The position numbers and the translations under genes are program-made. Positions 7,091 through 12,815 of a stretch of 21,350 bases of DNA are shown piece after piece. Source of the stretch: a virus; IMG/VR virus record IMGVR_UViG_3300030329_001919, positions 1 through 21,350 of that record, one strand, 5' to 3'. Below the pieces are notes generated by a model that saw only the letters and a list, made by a program, of their open reading frames with translations, was not told the origin of the DNA and did no database searches. How positions within the stretch are numbered: the first letter of the stretch is position 1; the number at the start of each line of letters is the position of its first letter.

Positions 7091-7201
7091 ATGCCAAGGG
7101 GAAGAGGCGGAAAAAAGCTCAGGATGAACAAAAACGTGAGTGCGAAAAAGACCAAGTCGAACAAGAAGAAGGCAAAGCGGCCCAGTCGTCGTGTGTACTA
7201 G
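7091..7201 (+). CDS. 36-aa extremely basic micro-protein
   Basis: ATG 7091 opens a 36-codon frame ending TAG 7199-7201, with AGGGGGCAGG (7080-7089) immediately upstream as SD site and the scaffold start 12 bases downstream. The product has 10 Lys and 6 Arg and no Asp or Glu (net about +16), with the order PRGRGGKKLRM, a Lys-rich middle, and RPSRRVY at the end. It fills what would otherwise be a 130-base gap in a tightly packed operon, which supports translation. A nucleic-acid- or scaffold-binding role is inferred from charge alone. It is too short for family assignment and easy for gene callers to miss. Confidence 0.65.
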   Translation: MPRGRGGKKLRMNKNVSAKKTKSNKKKAKRPSRRVY

Positions 7202-7213
7202 GAAAAGGAACTG

Positions 7214-8089
7214 ATGATGCCAGACGAGCAATTTGAGCAGGTTGAAGAGAACGTGATCCCCGAGGGGGAGCAGCTGGTTGAGGAAGAGCCTCCTGAGTTG
7301 ATGGCTGTTCCTGAACCTCAAGCTGAAGCTGAAGAGACCGTCCAGGAAGAGGCACCGATTGAACAGCAGTGGCGTAACGATCAATACGCAATTGGGAAAG
7401 CGATGGGCCTGGAACCTGAGCAGGTCCGTGCGTTTGCTGACCCCTCAGCTTTTGATGCGGTTGCAAACCAGTGGGCTGAAACCGTCCAAAAGTCCATGTC
7501 TGAGTCCCCTGAAGTGCAGCAGGAGCAGGAAGCGGCCCAGGCTGCTGCCAGTCAGCAGCAGAACCGGACAGCGTTTGAGTTTACCGACCCAAGCGACTAC
7601 GACCCTGAACTTGTTGAAATGAACAAGTTCTACAACGACAAGATCGATCACATGGAAAACACGCTGAGTGCTGTGCTGATGCACACTCAGCGGATGCAAA
7701 TGGAGGCTGCTGGCCGTGAAATGGATCTCATCCTGAACAACATGGATGAAGGTCTTTACGGTCGCGGTCGACTGAACGATCTGAGTGAAGAAAATGCCCT
7801 GAACCGCATTTCTGTGGCTGACGAAGTCGCCCGTATGGGGAAGGGGTATTTGGCTAGGGGTGAAGGTATTCCCCCAATGGATGCTTTGGTTGAGCGGGCT
7901 GCACAGTCTGTTCATGGGAAAGAAATGAGCCAAGCGGCTCTACAACGTGTCTCCGACAAGGCCAGTCAAGTCGCTCGGCAGGCCACAGCGTTACCCCAGC
8001 ACCGTGACGGAGGTCCGGAAACCGGGTATGAGGCCGCAGTCCAGGCTGCTGCCAATTGGCAAGCTGAGCACGGGATGTCCTCGTACTAG
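7214..8089 (+). CDS. Capsid scaffolding protein
   Basis: The 291-aa product lies directly before the capsid gene, where scaffolds normally sit. Scaffolds nucleate procapsid assembly inside the shell and leave or are degraded before packaging. Residues 1-50 are strongly acidic (Glu/Pro/Gln-rich); 55-130 contain Gln/Ala-rich helices; 130-180 form a long helix (NKFYNDKIDHMENTLSAVLM, then HTQRMQMEAAGREMD) likely to make coiled coils; the C-terminus is Ala/Gln-rich helical, as expected for the capsid-binding end. AAGGAA (7205-7210) serves ATG 7214 or the adjacent ATG 7217. Sequence identity among scaffolds is low, so the call rests on composition and synteny. Confidence 0.82.
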   Translation: MMPDEQFEQVEENVIPEGEQLVEEEPPELMAVPEPQAEAEETVQEEAPIEQQWRNDQYAIGKAMGLEPEQVRAFADPSAFDAVANQWAETVQKSMSESPEVQQEQEAAQAAASQQQNRTAFEFTDPSDYDPELVEMNKFYNDKIDHMENTLSAVLMHTQRMQMEAAGREMDLILNNMDEGLYGRGRLNDLSEENALNRISVADEVARMGKGYLARGEGIPPMDALVERAAQSVHGKEMSQAALQRVSDKASQVARQATALPQHRDGGPETGYEAAVQAAANWQAEHGMSSY

Positions 8090-8094
8090 GGAGG

Positions 8095-8110
8095 CACTCA
8101 TAACGGAGTG
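8095..8110 (+). promoter_or_regulatory. Small hairpin sequestering the capsid gene SD site
   Basis: CACTC (8095-8099) can pair with GAGTG (8106-8110) around ATAACG, placing most of GGAG (8105-8108), the SD site 7 bases before ATG 8116, in a 5-bp stem. A second SD-like GGGAGG lies at 8089-8094. The stem is weak and would open easily, so any regulatory role is speculative. Confidence 0.25.
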
Positions 8111-8115
8111 TTTCA

Positions 8116-9165
8116 ATGCCTTATCAGGCTGATGATTATGCAGATCTCGTAGCAACCACGTTACGCGCTCTGGAAAAGACCACGTGGGCCGACATCGTTG
8201 TGGACAACCAGAGCCACATCGCGTTGCCCAGGATTCTGAAGAAAAAAGCCGTCCAGTTCGGGTCTGGGTACGGCTATCAGTTCAATGTTCGCCTATTTTC
8301 AAATAATGCGGCGCGCAATGTGAAACTGGCAGAGACGGACAACCCGACAACTGCCGACACGCAGAAGACGGGCAACATCCCTTGGCGACACACTGAGACT
8401 CACTGGTCGCTTGAGGAGCGGGTCATTGCGATGAACCGTTCTCCCGCCCGTCTTGTCAACCTGCTCCAGACCAGTCGCGTTGACGCGATGACCGATCTGG
8501 CTGAGTTGATGGAAAGCAACTTCTGGTCGAAACCCACGAGTTCAAGCGACAGCTTGGCTCCTTACGGGGTTCCGTACTGGATCAACACCACCAGCTACTC
8601 GACCACGGGTGGCTTCAATGGTGGTCGTCCTACTGGCTTCACCGATGTTGGTGGCCTGGACCCCAACACCTACTCGCGGTGGAAGAACTGGAATGCTCAG
8701 TATGTGAACATTTCCAAGTCCGACCTCATTCGCAAGTGGCGTGAAGCTGCGACCAAAACGGAGTTCAAACCGCCTGTCGACGGCCCGTTCTCCAACATGA
8801 AGTCCAACTGGGGCTACTACACCGATTACACGGTGCTGGGAACCCTGGAGGAAGTTTTGGAATCGCAAAACGATAACCTGGGTAATGATGTCGCGAGCAA
8901 AGATGGCGCGACGATCTTCCGCAGGATTCCCGTGGAGTGGGTTCCGTACTTCGACAACAACTCCGGTACTGGTGACACGACCAACCCGATTTACGGGATC
9001 AACTGGGCCGTGTTCAAGCCGTGCTTCTTGCAGGGCGAGTACATGAAGGAGACGAAAGTGCAGCCGCATCCGTACCAGCACCGTACTATGGTGCAGTACA
9101 CAGACTGCACGATGAATTTCTGCTGCGTCGATCGTCGTCGTGGCGGGTTCGTTCTGAGTAAGTAA
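8116..9165 (+). CDS. Major capsid protein, probable HK97 fold
   Basis: The 349-aa product follows the scaffold and precedes a strong terminator, the classic arrangement for the most abundant virion protein. It starts at ATG 8116 with GGAG seven bases upstream. The N-terminal helix (YADLVATTLRALEKTTWADI) is followed by an extended arm, a spine-helix-like EERVIAMNRSPARLVNLLQ near 106-124, and a DAMTDLAELMESNFW segment common in capsid proteins of this group. The C-terminal half has beta-rich loops around the WVPYFDNN and YGINWAVFKP segments. Arg codons are almost all CGN (17 of 19), consistent with high expression. The fold is inferred from layout and position; I cannot align it. Confidence 0.88.
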   Translation: MPYQADDYADLVATTLRALEKTTWADIVVDNQSHIALPRILKKKAVQFGSGYGYQFNVRLFSNNAARNVKLAETDNPTTADTQKTGNIPWRHTETHWSLEERVIAMNRSPARLVNLLQTSRVDAMTDLAELMESNFWSKPTSSSDSLAPYGVPYWINTTSYSTTGGFNGGRPTGFTDVGGLDPNTYSRWKNWNAQYVNISKSDLIRKWREAATKTEFKPPVDGPFSNMKSNWGYYTDYTVLGTLEEVLESQNDNLGNDVASKDGATIFRRIPVEWVPYFDNNSGTGDTTNPIYGINWAVFKPCFLQGEYMKETKVQPHPYQHRTMVQYTDCTMNFCCVDRRRGGFVLSK

Positions 9166-9181
9166 TCTGACCTCAGGTTCT

Positions 9182-9228
9182 GACCGGGGGGGGGCAATCG
9201 CTGCCACGCCCCCCCCGGTCGGTTTTTC
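9182..9228 (+). terminator. Strong intrinsic terminator after the capsid gene
   Basis: GACCGGGGGGGG (9182-9193) pairs perfectly with CCCCCCCCGGTC (9209-9220) over 12 bp with a 15-base loop, followed by GG and a TTTTT run (9223-9227). It begins 16 bases after the capsid stop codon. The next gene starts only 27 bases past the T-run with its SD site inside that gap, so downstream genes probably depend on read-through. Confidence 0.88.
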
Positions 9229-9254
9229 TCGCTTGGCAGCACTGGAGCATTCGG

Positions 9255-10088
9255 ATGACAGCTTACGTACAACACAAAGGTCCCACAGGGCCAAGTTCTG
9301 CCCAGACTCGCGGGCTTTCGAGCCGCATCTGGGGTCGTCTTCCCATCAAGAACTGGAGCGTCGGTCTCGGCGGTGGTCGATTCTTTTTTGACGACTTCAT
9401 GAACCATCCGGCACACATCAGTACCCAGACCATCGGTAACTACGCCAGTTACATCGATACTGGGGTCACGCTGAAGCAATCCGCTTCTGAGGCGACTGGT
9501 GCCATCGAGGTTGCTGGCAACGATGCCGACAATGACGAGGGCAGTATCATCAGCGGTGGCGGTGCTGGTGGCATGGTTGCGATTGATGCGACTGGTGCAG
9601 GCCGGATTGCTTTTGAATGCCGGTTCAAGAAGGCCGATGTCGACGACAACGGACTTTCGTTTTTCGTTGGTCTGTCCGAGGAAGGATCCCAGGCTGCTAA
9701 CGCCCTCACCGATGACTCTGGCGTGGTTGCTGACAAGGACTTCATTGGTTTCAACGTCCTTGCTGACGATGGAGACTCTCTCGATTTCTCTTGGAGGAAA
9801 TCGGGGCAAGCTGTCCAAACTCACGCAAACATCGCTACGATGGCCGCTGACACCTACATGAAGATGGGCTTCCTGTACGATCCGGCTCACCCGGATGACA
9901 AGAAGATCAAGATCTTCATCGATAACGGGGTTGAAGAGTCGGTCTACGTCACCAAGACGCAGATGGCTGCGGCCACCTTCCCGGATGACGAGGAACTGTG
10001 CTTGTTCCTTGCAACAAAAATGGTCAGTGGCACGACCACTGCAAGGCTTGCGCAGCTTGACTGGTGGGCTGTCGGCGTTGAAGACTAG
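9255..10088 (+). CDS. Putative lectin-like head structural/decoration protein
   Basis: The 277-aa product starts at ATG 9255 with GGAG (9244-9247) seven bases upstream. Residues 1-40 are Gly/Ser/Arg-rich and probably extended. From about 44 on, alternating beta strands dominate: RIAFECRFKKADVDDNGLSF, FIGFNVLADDGDSLDFSW and KKIKIFIDNGVEESVYV, with Asp/Asn-rich loops. This pattern looks like a concanavalin A-like jelly-roll sandwich, a fold used in capsid decoration and host-binding proteins. Its place directly behind the capsid terminator suggests a virion protein made at a lower level than capsid. The fold is a visual inference without alignment; a head fibre or adhesin is an alternative. Confidence 0.68.
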   Translation: MTAYVQHKGPTGPSSAQTRGLSSRIWGRLPIKNWSVGLGGGRFFFDDFMNHPAHISTQTIGNYASYIDTGVTLKQSASEATGAIEVAGNDADNDEGSIISGGGAGGMVAIDATGAGRIAFECRFKKADVDDNGLSFFVGLSEEGSQAANALTDDSGVVADKDFIGFNVLADDGDSLDFSWRKSGQAVQTHANIATMAADTYMKMGFLYDPAHPDDKKIKIFIDNGVEESVYVTKTQMAAATFPDDEELCLFLATKMVSGTTTARLAQLDWWAVGVED

Positions 10089-10103
10089 TAAACCGGTGCC
10101 GCA

Positions 10104-10136
10104 GCACCCGGGGGGGCGTTGGACTCCCCCGGGTGC
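10104..10136 (+). terminator. GC-rich hairpin without U-tract (weak terminator or mRNA 3' stabiliser)
   Basis: GCACCCGGGGG (10104-10114) pairs with CCCCCGGGTGC (10126-10136) over 11 bp around an 11-base loop, 15 bases after the preceding stop. CTTATGAAGG follows, with no T-run, so intrinsic termination would be poor. It may protect the upstream mRNA end or slow transcription between expression tiers. Confidence 0.55.
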
Positions 10137-10155
10137 CTTATGAAGGGGAATGGAA

Positions 10156-10299
10156 ATGGCCAAGAAAAAAGCTGCCAAGAAGGCTGTTGAGAAGAAGGTT
10201 GCCAAAAAGGTCGCCAAGAAGCCCGCAGCCAAGAAGGCTCCACCCGTCGTGGAAGAGGTTTGTGAACTTTCGTATGGCGGGGTGATGCACGATGGATAA
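10156..10299 (+). CDS. 47-aa lysine-rich, histone-H1-tail-like micro-protein
   Basis: ATG 10156 opens 47 codons to TAA 10297-10299, with GGGG (10144-10147) eight bases upstream; ATG 10150 is an in-frame alternative. The first 28 residues are almost only Lys, Ala and Val in a rough four-residue period (AKK, VAKK, AAKK), with 13 Lys against one Glu. A Pro-Pro hinge then leads to an acidic C-terminal tail (VVEEVCELSYGG). The Lys/Ala repeat resembles C-terminal tails of bacterial histone-like proteins and H1. Its stop lies inside the next gene (8-base overlap), supporting translation. DNA or capsid-interior binding is inferred. It is short enough to be missed by gene callers. Confidence 0.68.
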   Translation: MAKKKAAKKAVEKKVAKKVAKKPAAKKAPPVVEEVCELSYGGVMHDG

Positions 10300-10660
10300 T
10301 GTCAACCAGCAGCGAATGGAGCACATGACCGGTGGCCCGTTATCGGACCATGTGGTCAAGGCTTTCAATCGCCTGGAACGTCAGGCGTATGCTGCGAGTG
10401 CCGAGAGTCATCCGAGCGGATGGATCCTCGCGTTGTGCAATGAGATCTCGTTCCTGAGCGGACGCATTGCAGAACTTGAAAACGAGGACGAGAAGGCCGA
10501 TATGCCTGAGCATGCTGCAAACCTGCAGGTGTTTATCAAGGGTGCGACCTATCCAGCCGAGTTCCTGGGGATGACTCCAAAAGGTTATTACCGCGTTCGC
10601 CTGGATGGCGAGGATAAAGTGCGGGTTGTTGCTCCCGATAAGGTGAACATGGATGGCTGA
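10292..10660 (+). CDS. Hypothetical protein with helical N-half and small beta-barrel-like C-half
   Basis: The 122-aa product starts at ATG 10292 within the tail of the 47-aa gene; GGCGGGG (10276-10282) provides an SD site nine bases upstream. Residues 15-70 are helical and amphipathic (DHVVKAFNRLERQAYAA, then CNEISFLSGRIAELENEDEK). Residues 77-118 alternate short strands and turns (LQVFIKGATYPAEFLGM, then GYYRVRLDGEDKVRVVAP), reminiscent of small KOW/Tudor-like barrels. Its end overlaps the adaptor start by eight bases. I recognise no family. Position suggests a connector accessory or assembly factor. Confidence 0.68.
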   Translation: MDNVNQQRMEHMTGGPLSDHVVKAFNRLERQAYAASAESHPSGWILALCNEISFLSGRIAELENEDEKADMPEHAANLQVFIKGATYPAEFLGMTPKGYYRVRLDGEDKVRVVAPDKVNMDG

Positions 10661-11675
10661 GCCTACTCTATCCCTGACGTGGGATGGTATTCGGAACGAG
10701 GTGTACGAGTATCTCTTTGGCGGAAACGACGAGGGGTACACCAACGAGTCGGATACCGACCGAAAACGACTGGTTGAGAGGACCTGTGAATCTGGCTTGC
10801 GTCAGTTTTACAATCCGCCACCTGTCGAGGGCAGGACCCATGACTGGTCCTTCTTGATGCCGGTGGCGACACTCTCGCTCAACGCGGCCTATTCTACCGG
10901 GACGATCGCGGCCACCAACGGGGTGGTCACGCTTTCGGGTGGAACATGGCCTGCATGGGCGGCAGCTGGCGAGATCAACATTAGTGGCACTAACTACGCG
11001 GTCGATACCCGGGATACCACAACGCAACTGACCCTTGTCGACACATCCAGTGCCTCGGACGCGGCTTCAAGCACCTCGTACTCATTGCACCAGGACGACT
11101 ACGATCTGCCTGATGACTTTGGGAACATAATGGGTGTTATGACTTACGCTCAGGCCGACAATGCCATCCAGCCCGTGGAGATGGTGGGCGAGGGCCGGAT
11201 GCGTGAACTGAGGCAGCGTGACTATAACGTCACCTACTCCTCGGAAGACCCGTTTTACGGGGCAATTCGTCCGAAAGCGAGATCGCACACGCTAGAGGGA
11301 ACTCGCTACGAGATCATGTTTTGGCCGGATGTCACGGCAGCTGCAACGCTGTCGTATCGGTACAGGGTGCTCCCTGACAAGCCAGAAACCGGTTCACCGT
11401 CCGCTGGTGAGCGAGTTCACGGGATTACGCAGCATAGCGAAACAATTCTGTACAGTTGCCTCGCAGAAGCTGAACGCCGAATGGATGGCGAGCGAGGAAT
11501 CATGTATCAGACTTTCCAGGAATATCTGGTAACATCAGTTACACGCGACCGTCAGGACAACAAGGCGGAAGTGTACGGGTACAATGCAGACTGGTCTGAC
11601 AGGCGTGAGATGTACGGCCCGCGAAGGCTCACCCTGTTTAGTAGTGGCGTAACCTACAAGGGCCAGGGAACATAA
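10653..11675 (+). CDS. Head-tail adaptor (P22 gp4-like / podoviral adaptor type)
   Basis: The 340-aa product starts at ATG 10653 with AAGGTG (10640-10645) seven bases upstream. The N-terminus (WDGIRNEVYEYLFGG...RLVERTCESGLRQFYNPP) is the helical segment typical of phage adaptor proteins that bind below the portal. Residues about 72-142 form an inserted beta-rich module (TGTIAATNGVVTLSGGTW, then INISGTNYAVDTRD), followed by YDLPDDFGNI, which returns to the adaptor core. The C-terminal half has the MFWPDVTAAATLSYRYRVLP strand set and a final helix (ILYSCLAEAERRMDGERG). I recall this arrangement from adaptor-annotated proteins of aquatic phages. T7 gp11-like tubular protein is the main alternative. 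Confidence 0.75.
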   Translation: MAEPTLSLTWDGIRNEVYEYLFGGNDEGYTNESDTDRKRLVERTCESGLRQFYNPPPVEGRTHDWSFLMPVATLSLNAAYSTGTIAATNGVVTLSGGTWPAWAAAGEINISGTNYAVDTRDTTTQLTLVDTSSASDAASSTSYSLHQDDYDLPDDFGNIMGVMTYAQADNAIQPVEMVGEGRMRELRQRDYNVTYSSEDPFYGAIRPKARSHTLEGTRYEIMFWPDVTAAATLSYRYRVLPDKPETGSPSAGERVHGITQHSETILYSCLAEAERRMDGERGIMYQTFQEYLVTSVTRDRQDNKAEVYGYNADWSDRREMYGPRRLTLFSSGVTYKGQGT

Positions 11676-11685
11676 GGAGATTTCG

Positions 11686-11937
11686 ATGAGTGGCAGGCAT
11701 AAGCTGCACGATGCGACTGGTGTTCTTCTTGCCGATGAGGCTGGGAACAAATTGTTTTGCGTAGAAGATTTTGGCAGTGCTGGCGGTTCTGCGCCCGCTG
11801 ACGGAAGCATCGGTTACGCCAAGGGTTGCATTATCATCAATTCCGGTGCTGCCGATGATGATGACGATGCACACGTTTTCATCAACCTGGGTTCCGCGAC
11901 TGACAGCAACATCGACGGGCTTAAGGTTCAAACATAG
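11686..11937 (+). CDS. Small conserved structural-like protein
   Basis: The 83-aa product has an ideal SD site (AAGGAG 11674-11679) six bases before ATG 11686. It is acidic and beta-rich. The middle GSIGYAKGCIIINSGAADD, followed by HVFINLGSATDSNIDGLKV, resembles small phage proteins with a GYAKG(C/A) core and a strand ending in N-x-G-(S/T) that sit after the adaptor in similar clusters. A five-Asp run (about 57-61) could bind metal. No signal peptide is present. Function is unknown; a minor virion protein is the likely role given the neighbours. Confidence 0.75.
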   Translation: MSGRHKLHDATGVLLADEAGNKLFCVEDFGSAGGSAPADGSIGYAKGCIIINSGAADDDDDAHVFINLGSATDSNIDGLKVQT

Positions 11938-11949
11938 CAGGGGTTACGA

Positions 11950-12321
11950 ATGGTTTCTTCGGTTACAAGTGCCATCGACCAATTTGGGAACGTCGCGTTC
12001 AGTGGCGGTGGCCAAAAGTACACGTCGGTCGCACAAGGTTCGGCTGGAACTGTGGCCATCGCAGCAGCATCAACGGGCGTGAAGTTTCGCGTCCTCGCTG
12101 CAGTCCTTGCTAACGTGCAGAGCGGTGGGTCACCCGGGACGGCGCAGTTCAAGAGCGGCTCGACGGCTCTGACCGGTGCGATGCCCAACTCCAACAACCC
12201 GTTCGTTCTTCCGTTCAACCCTGCGGGGTGGTGTGAGACGAGTGCGGGTGAGGCTTTGAATCTCACCAGTGCCACCGATGCGTTGAACGGGGTCGTTGTA
12301 TATGACGAGGTCGCAGGCTAA
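11950..12321 (+). CDS. Small beta-sandwich-like virion protein
   Basis: The 123-aa product starts at ATG 11950 with AGGGG (11939-11943) six bases upstream. It consists mostly of short strands with Gly/Ser/Ala turns: YTSVAQGSAGTVAIAAAS, KFRVLAAVLANVQSG, then AQFKSGSTALTG and a conserved-looking NPAGWCETSAGEALNLTS. This order (V/L-rich strand, F-x-SG, LTG, GW-x-T, GEALNL) recurs in small phage proteins encoded near adaptor genes. Its stop overlaps the next start (TAATG). The most probable role is a minor capsid or tail component; not proven. Confidence 0.75.
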   Translation: MVSSVTSAIDQFGNVAFSGGGQKYTSVAQGSAGTVAIAAASTGVKFRVLAAVLANVQSGGSPGTAQFKSGSTALTGAMPNSNNPFVLPFNPAGWCETSAGEALNLTSATDALNGVVVYDEVAG

Positions 12322-12794
12322 TGACTAGCACGGTTACAGCTGCAACCATGACGGTGAAGATCACTGAGACGATCAAGCTCAATGGTCGTGACCAGGGTGC
12401 TGAGAACACTCTCAGCATTGCCTCGGTAAACGAGGTGAGCAAGCGAATCGTGACTGCCACGACCACCGAGCAGATCATCTTGGCATTTGGGTCTGCTGTA
12501 GCAGCTGGCCAATTCGACAAAACCAAGGTCGTGTACATACGCATCACGAATCTTGATGATACGAATTTTGTTGGTCTGATCTTCCGCAACGAGAATAGTG
12601 ACGAGTTCAGCGTGAAGTTGGATAAGGGTCAGTCCTTCATCTACAACGGTGATCTGGCCGGGGGTGTTGTGGACACGATGGATGCGGTGGACAATGCCGG
12701 TCTGACGACGAATACGTTTGGAGACTTGGTCGATATCACGGCAGATGCTGACACAGCCTCGTGCGATCTTGAATTGTTCGTAGCGAGCATCTGA
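12321..12794 (+). CDS. Beta-rich phage structural-like protein
   Basis: The 157-aa product starts at ATG 12321 within the previous stop (TAATG). It alternates strands and loops: TVKITETIKLNGRDQG, EQIILAFGS, KVVYIRITNLDDTNFVGLIF, then FSVKLDKGQSFIYNG and an acidic C-terminal part. The segment reading as a residue-in-a-frame pattern (VYIRITNLDDTN) matches a small phage protein class I recall near tail genes. It has no catalytic motif. With its two upstream neighbours it forms a trio of small beta-rich proteins between adaptor and tail hub, which may be paralogues or parts of one connector ring. Confidence 0.75.
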   Translation: MTSTVTAATMTVKITETIKLNGRDQGAENTLSIASVNEVSKRIVTATTTEQIILAFGSAVAAGQFDKTKVVYIRITNLDDTNFVGLIFRNENSDEFSVKLDKGQSFIYNGDLAGGVVDTMDAVDNAGLTTNTFGDLVDITADADTASCDLELFVASI

Positions 12795-12815
12795 TGGTGC
12801 CAAGAGGGAGCATGG

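Noticed and set aside
10140-10190. ATG 10140 as start of a short protein
   Set aside because: That frame stops after 16 codons; the downstream ATG 10156 frame has better spacing to the SD site and a structured product.
8991-10232. 413-codon open frame on the - strand
   Set aside because: It spans the capsid gene end, a strong + strand terminator and the lectin-like gene. It is a shadow of GC-rich coding DNA with no start signal or recognisable motif.
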